NCBI GenBank assembly: GCA_948099385.1
Contig: CANUEZ040000191.1
Coordinates: forward strand, 9,052,001 to 9,116,000
Reading direction: 5' to 3'
Source: Fasciola hepatica
Lineage: Eukaryota; Platyhelminthes; Trematoda; Plagiorchiida; Fasciolidae
DNA length: 64,000 bases
The position numbers and the translations under genes were made by a program. The notes beneath the pieces were generated by a model that saw only the letters and a program-made list of their open reading frames with translations, did no database searches and had not been told where the DNA came from. The stretch's first letter is position 1. Each line of letters opens with the position of its first letter. Below, in pieces: positions 49,590-62,030 of the stretch.

Positions 49590-52500
49590 ACCGGTTGTTG
49601 GAGTCCCCGTGGTTGCTCGGTCGATGTGCACTGCTGATGAGTCGAGTCCGAACAAGGATGAAACAGCTGTACAGTGAGTGCTTCCATGGATTTCAATGCT
49701 CAGTTGAGCGTTCAAGCTGCATGATCAATCATATTATACAAATCTAATCCAATCTAATCTCCTACTACTAATCAATTGCATGCATAGTAAGGAAGCTGTG
49801 TAGGTTTTTCATTTGGGAATGCGTTGGTTGTACTAAGGCCCCTGCAGAAAATTCATCCATCATAGGAGTCGATCGGTGTGCGCGAAGCTGGTTGTTACAA
49901 TTCAAATTTGAAGCCAGTTTGGGAAGATTGCTATATAAGATATAGTGTAGATGTTGAACAAAGCGTTGATAGCCATCCCGGATAGCCTTGTGTTGTTAAG
50001 TTGTTCAATTCACAATGGTTCACCGGTTGTTGGAATCCCAGTGGTTGCTCGGTCGATGTGCACTGCTGATGAGTCGAGTCCGAACAAGGATGAAACAGCT
50101 GTACATTGATTGCTTCCATGGATTTCAATGCTCAGTTGAGCGTTCAAGCTGCATGATCAATCATATTATACAAATCTAATCTAATCTAATCTAATCTCCC
50201 AATACTAATCAATTGCATGCATATTAAGGAAGCAGTGTAGGTTTTTCATTTGGGAATGCGTTGGTTGTACTTATGCCCCTACAGAGAAGTCATCCATCAT
50301 AGGAATCGATCGGTGCGCGAAGCTGGTTGTTACCATTCAAATTTGAAGCCAGTTCGGGGAGGGTGCTATATATGATGTAGTGTAGATGTTGAACAAAGCG
50401 TTGATGGCCATCCCGGATAGCCTTGTGTTGTTAAGTTGTTCGATTCACAATGGTTCAGCGGTTGTTGGAGTCCCCGTGGTTGCTCGGTCGATGTGCACTG
50501 CTGATGAGTCGAGTCCGAACAAGGATGAAACAGCTGTACAGTGAGTGCTTCCATGGATTTCAATGCTCAGTTGAGCGTTCAAGCTGCATGATCAATCATA
50601 TTATACAAATCTGTTCTATTCTAAGATATTCTAATGTCCTACTACTAATCAATTGCATGCAAAGTAAGGAAGCTGTGTAGGTTTATATTTTGGGAATGCG
50701 TTGGTTGTACTTAGGCCCCTACAGAGAATTCATCCATCATAGGAGTCGATCGGTGTGCGCGAAGCTGGTTGTTACCATTGAAATTTGAAGCCAGTTTGGG
50801 AAGATTGCTATATAAGATATAGTGTAGATGTTGAACAAAGCGTTGATAGCCATCCCGGATAGCCTTGTGTTGTTAAGTTGTTCAATTCACAATGGTTCAC
50901 CGGTTGTTGGAATCCCAGTGGTTGCTCGGTCGATGTGCACTGCTGATGAGTCGAGTCCGAACAAGGATGAAACAGCTGTACATTGATTGCTTCCATGGAT
51001 TTCAATGCTCAGTTGAGCGTTCAAGCTGCATGATCAATCATATTATACAAATCTAATCTAATCTAATCTAATCTCCCAATACTAATCAATTGCATGCATA
51101 TTAAGGAAGCAGTGTAGGTTTTTCATTTGGGAATGCGTTGGTTGTACTTATGCCCCTACAGAGAAGTCATCCATCATAGGAATCGATCGGTGCGCGAAGC
51201 TGGTTGTTACCATTGAAATTTGAAGCCAGTTCGGGGAGGGTGCTATATATGATGTAGTGCAGATGTTGAACAAAGCGTTGATAGCCATCCCGGATAGCCC
51301 TGTGTTGTTAGGTTGTTTGATTCACAGTGGTCCACCGGTTGTTGGAGTCCCCGTGGTTGCTCGGTCGATGTGCACTGCTGATGAGTCTAGTCCGAACAAG
51401 GATGAAACAGCTGTACAGTGAGTGCTTCCATGGATATCAATGCTCAGTTGAGCGTTCAAGCTGCATGATCAATCATATTATACAAATCTAATCTAATATA
51501 ATCTAATCTAATCTAATCTCCTACTACTAATCAATTGCATGCATAGTAAGGAAGCTGTGTAGGTTTTTTCATTTGGGAATGCGTTGGTTGTACTTAGGCC
51601 CCTACAGAGAAGTCATCCATCATAGGAGTCGATCGGTGTGCGCGAAGCTGGTTGTTACAATTCAAATGTGAAGCCAGTTTGGGAAGGGTGCTATATATGA
51701 TGTATTGAAGATGTTGAACAAAGCGTTGATAGCCATCCCGGATAGCCTTGTGTTATTAAGTTGTTCGATTCACCATGGTTCAGCGGTTGTTGTAGTCCCC
51801 GTGGTTGCTCGGTCGATGTGCACTGCTGATGAGTCGAGTCCGAACAAGGATCAAACAGCTGTACAGTGAGTGCTTCCATGGATTTCAATGCTCAGTTGAG
51901 CGTTCAGGCTGCATGATCAATCATATTATACAAATCTAATCTAATCTAATCTAATCTAATCTCCTACTACTAATCAATTGCATGCATAGTAAGGCAGCTG
52001 TGTAGGTTTATCATTTGGGAATGCGTTGGTTGTACTTAGGCCCCTACAGAGAAGTCATCCATCATAGGAGTCGATCGGTGTGCGCGAAGCTGGTTGTTAC
52101 CATTCAAATTTGAAGCCAGTTTGGGAGAGAAGCTATATATGATGTAGTGTGGATGTTGAACAAAACGTTGATGGCCATCCCGGATAGCCTTGTGTTGTTG
52201 AGTTGTTCGATTCACAATGGTTCAGCGGTTGTTGGAGTCCCCGTGGTTGCTCGGTCGATGTGCACTGCTGATGAGTCGAGTCCAAACAAGGATGAAACGG
52301 CTGTACAGTGAGTGCTTCCATGGATTTCAATGCTCAGTTGAGCGTTCAAGCTGCATGATCAATCATATTATACAAATCTAATCTAATCTAATCTAATCTA
52401 ATCTCCTACTACTAATCAATTGCATGCATAGTAAGGAAGCTGTGTAGGTTTTTCATTTGGGAATGCGTTGGTTGTACTTAGGCCCCTACAGATAAATCAT

Positions 52501-55500
52501 CCAGCATGGGAGTCGATCGGTGTGCGCGAAGCTGGTTGTTACCATTCAAATTTGAAGCCAGTTTGGGAAGGGTGCTATATCATGTAGTGTAGATGTTGAA
52601 CAAAGCGTTGATAGCCATCCCGGATAGCCTTGTGTTGTTGAGTTGTTCGATTCACAATGGTTCAGCGGTTGTTGGAGTCCCCGTGGTTGCTCGGTCGATG
52701 TGCACTGCTGATGAGTCGAGTCCGAACAAGGATGAAACAGCTGTACAGTGAGTGCTTTAATGGATTTCAATGCTCAGTTGAGCGTTCAAGCTGCATGATC
52801 AATCATTTTATACAAATCTAATCTAAACTAATATAATCTAATCTCCTACTACTAATCAATTGCATGCATAGTAAGGAAGCTGTGTAGGTTTTTCATTTGG
52901 GAATGCGTTGGATGTACTTAGGCCCCTACAGAGAAGTCATCCATCATAGGAGTCGATCGGTGTGCGCGAAGCTGGTTGTTACCATTGAAATTTGAAGCCA
53001 GTTTGGGAAGGAAGCTATATAAGATGTAGTGTGGATGTTGAACAAAACGTTGTTGGCCATCCCGGATAGCCTTGTGTTGTTGAGTTGTTCGATTCACAAT
53101 GGTTCAGCGGTTGTTGGAGTCCCCGTGGTTGCTCGGTCGATGTGCACTGCTGATGAGTCGAGTCCGAACAAGGATGAAACAGCTGTACAGTGAGTGCTTC
53201 CATGGATTTCAATGCTCAGTTGAGCGTTCAAGCTGCATGATCAATCATATTATACAAATCTAATCCAATCTAATCTCCTACTACTAATCAATTGCATGCA
53301 TAGTAAGGAAGCTGTGTAGGTTTTTCATTTGGGAATGCGTTGGTTGTACTAAGGCCCCTGCAGAAAATTCATCCATCATAGGAGTCGATCGGTGTGCGCG
53401 AAGCTGGTTGTTACAATTCAAATTTGAAGCCAGTTTGGGAAGATTGCTATATAAGATATAGTGTAGATGTTGAACAAAGCGTTGATAGCCATCCCGGATA
53501 GCCTTGTGTTGTTAAGTTGTTCAATTCACAATGGTTCACCGGTTGTTGGAATCCCAGTGGTTGCTCGGTCGATGTGCACTGCTGATGAGTCGAGTCCGAA
53601 CAAGGATGAAACAGCTGTACATTGATTGCTTCCATGGATTTCAATGCTCAGTTGAGCGTTCAAGCTGCATGATCAATCATATTATACAAATCTAATCTAA
53701 TCTAATCTAATCTCCCAATACTAATCAATTGCATGCATATTAAGGAAGCAGTGTAGGTTTTTCATTTGGGAATGCGTTGGTTGTACTTATGCCCCTACAG
53801 AGAAGTCATCCATCATAGGAATCGATCGGTGCGCGAAGCTGGTTGTTACCATTCAAATTTGAAGCCAGTTCGGGGAGGGTGCTATATATGATGTAGTGTA
53901 GATGTTGAACAAAGCGTTGATGGCCATCCCGGATAGCCTTGTGTTGTTAAGTTGTTCGATTCACAATGGTTCAGCGGTTGTTGGAGTCCCCGTGGTTGCT
54001 CGGTCGATGTGCACTGCTGATGAGTCGAGTCCGAACAAGGATGAAACAGCTGTACAGTGAGTGCTTCCATGGATTTCAATGCTCAGTTGAGCGTTCAAGC
54101 TGCATGATCAATCATATTATACAAATCTGTTCTATTCTAAGATATTCTAATGTCCTACTACTAATCAATTGCATGCAAAGTAAGGAAGCTGTGTAGGTTT
54201 ATATTTTGGGAATGCGTTGGTTGTACTTAGGCCCCTACAGAGAATTCATCCATCATAGGAGTCGATCGGTGTGCGCGAAGCTGGTTGTTACCATTGAAAT
54301 TTGAAGCCAGTTTGGGAAGATTGCTATATAAGATATAGTGTAGATGTTGAACAAAGCGTTGATAGCCATCCCGGATAGCCTTGTGTTGTTAAGTTGTTCA
54401 ATTCACAATGGTTCACCGGTTGTTGGAATCCCAGTGGTTGCTCGGTCGATGTGCACTGCTGATGAGTCGAGTCCGAACAAGGATGAAACAGCTGTACATT
54501 GATTGCTTCCATGGATTTCAATGCTCAGTTGAGCGTTCAAGCTGCATGATCAATCATATTATACAAATCTAATCTAATCTAATCTAATCTCCCAATACTA
54601 ATCAATTGCATGCATATTAAGGAAGCAGTGTAGGTTTTTCATTTGGGAATGCGTTGGTTGTACTTATGCCCCTACAGAGAAGTCATCCATCATAGGAATC
54701 GATCGGTGCGCGAAGCTGGTTGTTACCATTGAAATTTGAAGCCAGTTCGGGGAGGGTGCTATATATGATGTAGTGCAGATGTTGAACAAATCGTTGATAG
54801 CCATCCCGGATAGCCCTGTGTTGTTAGGTTGTTTGATTCACAGTGGTCCACCGGTTGTTGGAGTCCCCGTGGTTGCTCGGTCGATGTGCACTGCTGATGA
54901 GTCTAGTCCGAACAAGGATGAAACAGCTGTACAGTGAGTGCTTCCATGGATATCAATGCTCAGTTGAGCGTTCAAGCTGCATGATCAATCATATTATACA
55001 AATCTAATCTAATATAATCTAATCTAATCTAATCTCCTACTACTAATCAATTGCATGCATAGTAAGGAAGCTGTGTAGGTTTTTTCATTTGGGAATGCGT
55101 TGGTTGTACTTAGGCCCCTACAGAGAAGTCATCCATCATAGGAGTCGATCGGTGTGCGCGAAGCTGGTTGTTACCATTGAAATTTGAAGCCAGTTCGGGG
55201 AGGGTGCTATATATGATGTATTGAAGATGTTGAACAAAGCGTTGATAGCCATCCCGGATAGCCTTGTGTTATTAAGTTGTTCGATTCACCATGGTTCAGC
55301 GGTTGTTGTAGTCCCCGTGGTTGCTCGGTCGATGTGCACTGCTGATGAGTCGAGTCCGAACAAGGATCAAACAGCTGTACAGTGAGTGCTTCCATGGATT
55401 TCAATGCTCAGTTGAGCGTTCAGGCTGCATGATCAATCATATTATACAAATCTAATCTAATCTAATCTAATCTAATCTCCTACTACTAATCAATTGCATG

Positions 55501-56760
55501 CATAGTAAGGCAGCTGTGTAGGTTTATCATTTGGGAATGCGTTGGTTGTACTTAGGCCCCTACAGAGAAGTCATCCATCATAGGAGTCGATCGGTGTGCG
55601 CGAAGCTGGTTGTTACCATTCAAATTTGAAGCCAGTTTGGGAGAGAAGCTATATATGATGTAGTGTGGATGTTGAACAAAACGTTGATGGCCATCCCGGA
55701 TAGCCTTGTGTTGTTGAGTTGTTCGATTCACAATGGTTCAGCGGTTGTTGGAGTCCCCGTGGTTGCTCGGTCGATGTGCACTGCTGATGAGTCGAGTCCA
55801 AACAAGGATGAAACGGCTGTACAGTGAGTGCTTCCATGGATTTCAATGCTCAGTTGAGCGTTCAAGCTGCATGATCAATCATATTATACAAATCTAATCT
55901 AATCTAATCTAATCTAATCTCCTACTACTAATCAATTGCATGCATAGTAAGGAAGCTGTGTAGGTTTTTCATTTGGGAATGCGTTGGTTGTACTTAGGCC
56001 CCTACAGATAAATCATCCAGCATGGGAGTCGATCGGTGTGCGCGAAGCTGGTTGTTACCATTCAAATTTGAAGCCAGTTTGGGAAGGGTGCTATATCATG
56101 TAGTGTAGATGTTGAACAAAGCGTTGATAGCCATCCCGGATAGCCTTGTGTTGTTGAGTTGTTCGATTCACAATGGTTCAGCGGTTGTTGGAGTCCCCGT
56201 GGTTGCTCGGTCGATGTGCACTGCTGATGAGTCGATTCCGAACAAGGATGAAACAGCTGTACAGTGAGTGCTTTAATGGATTTCAATGCTCAGTTGAGCG
56301 TTCAAGCTGCATGATCAATCATTTTATACAAATCTAATCTAAACTAATATAATCTAATCTCCTACTACTAATCAATTGCATGCATAGTAAGGAAGCTGTG
56401 TAGGTTTTTCATTTGGGAATGCGTTGGTTGTACTTAGGCCCCTACAGAGAAGTCATCCATCATAGGAGTCGATCGGTGTGCGCGAAGCTGGTTGTTACCA
56501 TTGAAATTTGAAGCCAGTTTGGGAAGGAAGCTATATAAGATGTAGTGTGGATGTTGAACAAAACGTTGTTGGCCATCCCGGATAGCCTTGTGTTGTTGAG
56601 TTGTTCGATTCACAATGGTTCAGCGGTTGTTGGAGTCCCCGTGGTTGCTCGGTCGATGTGCACTGCTGATGAGTCGAGTCCGAACAAGGATGAAACGGCT
56701 GTACAGTGAGTGCTTCCATGGATTTCAATGCTCAGTTGAGCGTTCAAGCTGCATGATCAA
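49590..56760 (+). repeat. Tandem 8-monomer duplication (3516-bp offset)
   Basis: Anchors 49696, 50128, 50563, 51005, 51447, 51888, 52330, 52770 and 53212 recur at 3516 bp up to 56728. The copies are nearly identical, including rare variants (AAGATATTCTAATGTCC, CCCTGCAGAAAATTC, the inactive CAAA ribozyme). Visible differences are few: AAAGCG/AAATCG near 54788, GAGT/GATT near 56235 and a short patch at about 55174-55206. Confidence 0.92.
51821..51868 (+). pseudogene. Hammerhead copy with G12 to C change
   Basis: The GAAA box reads CAAA (C at 51852). G12 is the general-base residue in hammerhead catalysis, so the copy is predicted inactive. The copy at 55337-55384 is its partner in the 8-mer duplication; 63276-63323 has the same change. 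Confidence 0.7.
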
Positions 56761-57103
56761 TCATACTATACAAATCTAATCTAATCTAATCTAATCTAAT
56801 CTCCTACTACTAATCAATTGCATGCATAGTAAGGAAGCTGTGTAGGTTTTTTCATATGGGAATGCGTTGGTTGTACTTAGGCCCCTACAGAGAAGTCATC
56901 CATCATAGGAGTCGATCGGTGTGCGCGAAGCTGGTTGTAACCATTCAAATTTGAAGCCAGTTTGGGAAGGGTGCTATATATGATGTAGAGTAGATGTTGA
57001 ACAAAGCGTTGATAAACAACCCGGATAGCCTTGTGTTGTTAAGGTGTTCGATTCACAATGGTTCAGCGGTTGTTGGAGTCCCCGTGGTTGCTCGGTCGAT
57101 GTG

Positions 57104-57151
57104 CACTGCTGATTAGTCGAGTCCGAACAAGGATGAAACAGCTGTACAGTG
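57104..57151 (+). pseudogene. Hammerhead copy with G8 to T change
   Basis: The core box reads CTGATTA (T at 57114). G8 is catalytic, so the copy is predicted inactive. The last copy of the window, 63722-63769, reads CTGATTG and loses both G8 and A9. Confidence 0.7.
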
Positions 57152-58099
57152 AGTGCTTCCATGGATTTCAATGCTCAGTTGAGCGTTCAAGCTGCATGAT
57201 CAATCATATTATACAAATCTAATCTAATCTAATCTAATCTAATCTCCTACTACTAATCAATTGCATGCATAGTAAGGAAGCTGTGTAGGTTTTTCATTTG
57301 GGAATGCGTTGGTTGTACTTAGGCCCCTACAGATAAATCATCCAGCATGGGAGTCGATCGGTGTGCGCGAAGCTGGTTGTTTCCATTCAAATTTGAAGCC
57401 AGTTTGGGAAGGGTGCTATATGATGTAGTGTAGATGTTGAACAAAGCGTTGATAGCCATCCCGGATAGCCTTGTGTTGTTAGGTTGTTTGATTCACAATG
57501 GTTCAGCGGTTGTTGGAGTCCCCGTGGTTGCTCGGTCGATGTGCACTGCTGATGAGTCGAGTCCGAACAAGGATGAAACAGCTGTACAGTGAGTGCTTTA
57601 ATGGATTTCAATGCTCAGTTGAGCGTTCAAGCTGCATGATCAATCATATTATACAAATCAATTCTAATCTAATCTAATCTAATCTAATCTCCTACTACTA
57701 ATCAATTGCATGCATAGTAAGGAAGCTGTGTAGGTTTTTCATTTGGGAATGCGTTGGTTGTACTTAGGCCCCTACAGAGAATTCATCCATCATAGGAGTC
57801 GATCGGTGTGCGCGAAGCTGGTTGTTACCATTGAAATTTGAAGCCAGTTTGGGAAGGAAGCTATATATGATGTAGTGTGGATGTTGAACAAAACGTTGAT
57901 GGCCATCCCGGATAGCCTTGTGTTGTTGAGTTGTTCGATTCACAATGGTTCAGCGGTTGTTGGAGTCCCCGTGGTTGCTCGGTCGATGTGCACTGCTGAT
58001 GAGTCGAGTCCGAACAAGGATGAAACAGCTGTACAGTGAGTGCTTCCATGGATTTCAGTGATCAATTGATTGTTCAAGCTGCATGATCAATCATCTTAT

Positions 58100-61000
58100 A
58101 CAAATCTATTCTAAACTAATCTAAACTCCTACTACTAATCAATTGCATGCATAGTAAGGAAGCTGTGTAGGTTTATCAATTGGGAATGCGTTGGTTGTAC
58201 TTAGGCCCCTACAGAGAAGTCATCCATCATAGGAGTCGATCGGTGTGCGCGAAGCTGGTTGTTACCATTCAAATTTGAAGCCAGTTTGGGATCGGTGCTA
58301 TATCATGTAGTGTAGATGTTGAAGAAAGCGTTGATAACCATCCCGGATAGCCTTGTGTTTTGGAGTTGTTTGATTCACAATGGTTCAGCGGTTGTTGGAG
58401 TCCCCGTGGTTGCTCGGTCGATGTGCACTGCTGATGAGTCGAGTCCGAACAAGGATGAAACAGCTGTACAATGAGTGCTTCCATGGATTTCAATGCTCAG
58501 TTGAGCGTTCAAGCTGCATGATCAATCATATTATACAAACCTAATCTAAACTAATCTAATCTAATCGCCTACTACTAATCAATTGCATGCATAGTAAGGA
58601 AGCTGTGTAGGTTTTTCATTTAGGAATGCGTTGGTTGTATTTAGGCCCCTACAGAGAAGTCATCCATCATAGGAGTCGATCGGTGTGCGCGAAGCTGGTT
58701 GTTACAATTCAAATTTGAAGCCAGTTTGGGAAGGGTGCTATATATGATGTAGTGTAGATGTTGAACAACGCGATGATGGCCATCCCGGATAGCCTTGTGT
58801 TGTTGAGTGGTTCGATTCACAATGGTTCACCGGTTGTTGGAGTCCCCGTGGTTGCTCGGTCGATGTGCACTGCTGATGAGTCGAGTCCGAACAAGGATGA
58901 AACAGCTGTACAGTGAGTGCTTCCATGGATTTCAATGCTCAGTTGAGCGTTCAAGCTGCATGATCAATCATCTTATACAAATCTATTCTAATCTAATCTA
59001 ATCTCCTACTACTAATCAATTGCATGCATAGTAAGGAAGCTGTGTAGGTTTATCAATTGGGAATGCGTTGGTTGTACTTAGGCCCCTACAGAGAAGTCAT
59101 CCATCATAGGAGTCGATCGGTGTGCGCGAAGCTGGTTGTTACCATTCAAATTTGAAGCCAGTTTGGGAGCGGTGCTATATCATGTAGTGTAGATGTTGAA
59201 GAAAGCGTTGATAGCCATCCCGGATAGCCTTGTGTTGTTGAGTTGTTTGATTCACAATGGTTCAGCGGTTGTTGGAGTCCCCGTGGTTGCTCGGTCGATG
59301 TGCACTGCTGATGAGTCGAGTCCGAACAAGGATGAAACAGCTGTACAATGAGTGCTTCAATGGATTTCAAAGCTCAGTTGAGCGTTCAAGCTGCATGATC
59401 AATCATATTATACAAACCTAATCTAAACTAATCTAATCTAATCGCCTACTACTAATCGATTGCATGCATAGTAAGGAAGCTGTGTAGGTTTTTCATTTGG
59501 GAATGCGTTGGTTGTATTTAGGCCCCTACAGAGAAGTCATCCATCATAGGAGTCGATTGGTGTGCGCGAAGCTGGTTGTTACAATTCAAATTTGAAGCCA
59601 GTTTGGGAAGGGTGCTATATATGATGTAGTGTAGATGTTGAACAACGCGATGATGGCCATCCCGGATAGCCTTGTGTTGTTAAGTGGTTCGATTCACAAT
59701 GGTTCAGCGGTTGTTGGAGTCCCCGTGGTTGCTCGGTCGATGTGCACTGCTGATGAGTCGAGTCCGAACAAGGATGAAACGGCTGTACAGTGAGTGCTTC
59801 CATGGATTTCAATGCTCAGTTGAGCGTTCAAGCTGCATGATCAATCATATTATACAAATCTATTCTAATCTAATCTAATCTAATCTAATCTCCTACTACT
59901 AATCAATTGCATGCATAGTAAGGAAGCTGTGTAGGTTTTTCATTTAAGAATGCGTTGGTTGTACTTAGGTCCCTATAGATAAATCATCCATCATAGGAGT
60001 CGATCGGTGTGCGCGAGGCTGGTTGTTACCATTGAAATTTGAAGCCAGTTTGGGAAGGGTGCTATATCATGTAGTGTAGATGTTGAACAAAGCGTTGATA
60101 GCCATCCCGGATAGCCTTGTGTTGTTGAGTTGTTCGATTCACAATGGTTCAGCGGTTGTTGGAGTCCCCGTGGTTGCTCGGTCGATGTGCACTGCTGATG
60201 AGTCGAGTCCGAACAAGGATGAAACAGCTGTACAGTGAGTGCTTCCATGGATTTCAAAGCTCAGTTGAGCGTTCAAGCTGCATGATCAATCATATTATAC
60301 AAACCTAATCTAAACTAATCTAATCTAATCGCCTACTACTAATCAATTGCATGCATAGTAAGGAAGCTGTGTAGGTTTTTCATTTAGGAATGCGTTGGTT
60401 GTATTTAGGCCCCTACAGAGAAGTCATCCATCATAGGAGTCGATCGGTGTGCGCGAAGCTGGTTGTTACAATTCAAATTTGAAGCCAGTTTGGGAAGGGT
60501 GCTATATATGATGTAGTGTAGATGTTGAACAACGCGATGATGGCCATCCCGGATAGCCTTGTGTTGTTAAGTGGTTCGATTCACAATGGTTCAGCGGTTG
60601 TTGGAGTCCCCGTGGTTGCTCGGTCGATGTGCACTGCTGATGAGTCGAGTCCGAACAAGGATGAAACAGCTGTACAGTGAGTGCTTCCATGGATTTCAAT
60701 GCTCAGTTGAGCGTTCAAGCTGCATGATCAATCATCTTATACAAATCTATTCTAATCTAATCTAATCTCCTACTACTAATCAATTGCATGCATAGTAAGG
60801 AAGCTGTGTAGGTTTATCAATTGGGAATGCGTTGGTTGTACTTAGGCCCCTACAGAGAAGTCATCCATCATAGGAGTCGATCGGTGTGCGCGAAGCTGGT
60901 TGTTACCATTCAAATTTGAAGCCAGTTTGGGAGCGGTGCTATATCATGTAGTGTAGATGTTGAAGAAAGCGTTGATAGCCATCCCGGATAGCCTTGTGTT

Positions 61001-62030
61001 TTGGAGTTGTTTGATTCACAATGGTTCAGCGGTTGTTGGAGTCCCCGTGGTTGCTCGGTCGATGTGCACTGCTGATGAGTCGAGTCCGAACAAGGATGAA
61101 ACAGCTGTACAATGAGTGCTTCCATGGATTTCAATGCTCAGTTGAGCGTTCAAGCTGCATGATCAATCATATTATACAAACCTAATCTAAACTAATCTAA
61201 TCTAATCGCCTACTACTAATCGATTGCATGCATAGTAAGGAAGCTGTGTAGGTTTTTCATTTGGGAATGCGTTGGTTGTATTTAGGCCCCTACAGAGAAG
61301 TCATCCATCATAGGAGTCGATCGGTGTGCGCGAAGCTGGTTGTTACAATTCAAATGTGAAGCCAGTTTGGGAAGGGTGCTATATATGATGTAGTGTAGAT
61401 GTTGAACAACGCGATGATGGCCATCCCGGATAGCCTTGTGTTGTTAAGTGGTTCGATTCACAATGGTTCAGCGGTTGTTGGAGTCCCCGTGGTTGCTCGG
61501 TCGATGTGCACTGCTGATGAGTCGAGTCCGAACAAGGATGAAACGGCTGTACAGTGAGTGCTTCCATGGATTTCAATGCTCAGTTGAGCGTTCAAGCTGC
61601 ATGATCAATCATATTATACAAATCTATTCTAATCTAATCTAATCTAATCTAATCTCCTACTACTAATCAATTGCATGCATAGTAAGGAAGCTGTGTAGGT
61701 TTTTCATTTAAGAATGCGTTGGTTGTACTTAGGCCCCTATAGATAAATCATCCATCATAGGAGTCGATCGGTGTGCGCGAGGCTGGTTGTTACCATTGAA
61801 ATTTGAAGCCAGTTTGGGAAGGGTGCTATATCATGTAGTGTAGATGTTGAACAAAGCGTTGATAGCCATCCCGGATAGCCTTGTGTTATTAAGTTGTTCG
61901 ATTCACAATGGTTGACCGGTTGTTGGAATCCCCGTGGTTGCTCTATCGATGTGCACTGCTGATGAGTCGAGTCCGAACAAGGATGAAACGGCTGTACAGT
62001 GAGTGCTTCCATGGATTTCAATGCTCAGTT
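58100..62030 (+). repeat. Dimer/tetramer higher-order repeat (about 882 and 1764 bp)
   Basis: Two monomer types alternate: one with ACAACGCGATGATGGCC and GAAGTGGTTCG-type changes (anchors 58935, 59812, 60699, 61576), the other with GAAGAAAGCG or GAGGCTGG variants (58493, 59370, 60257, 61134, 62021). Anchors 59812/61576 and 60257/62021 match best at 1764 bp, so the recent unit is a tetramer built from two dimers. Confidence 0.78.
60632..60679 (+). ncRNA. Type I hammerhead ribozyme, intact copy in the homogeneous right end
   Basis: Core boxes CTGATGA and GAAA, cleavage triplet GTA and stem I CACTG/CAGTG are all consensus. Neighbouring units at 59745 and 61509 carry ACGGCTGT in place of ACAGCTGT; this still allows the two pairs next to the cleavage triplet, so the change is probably neutral for stem III. 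Confidence 0.85.
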
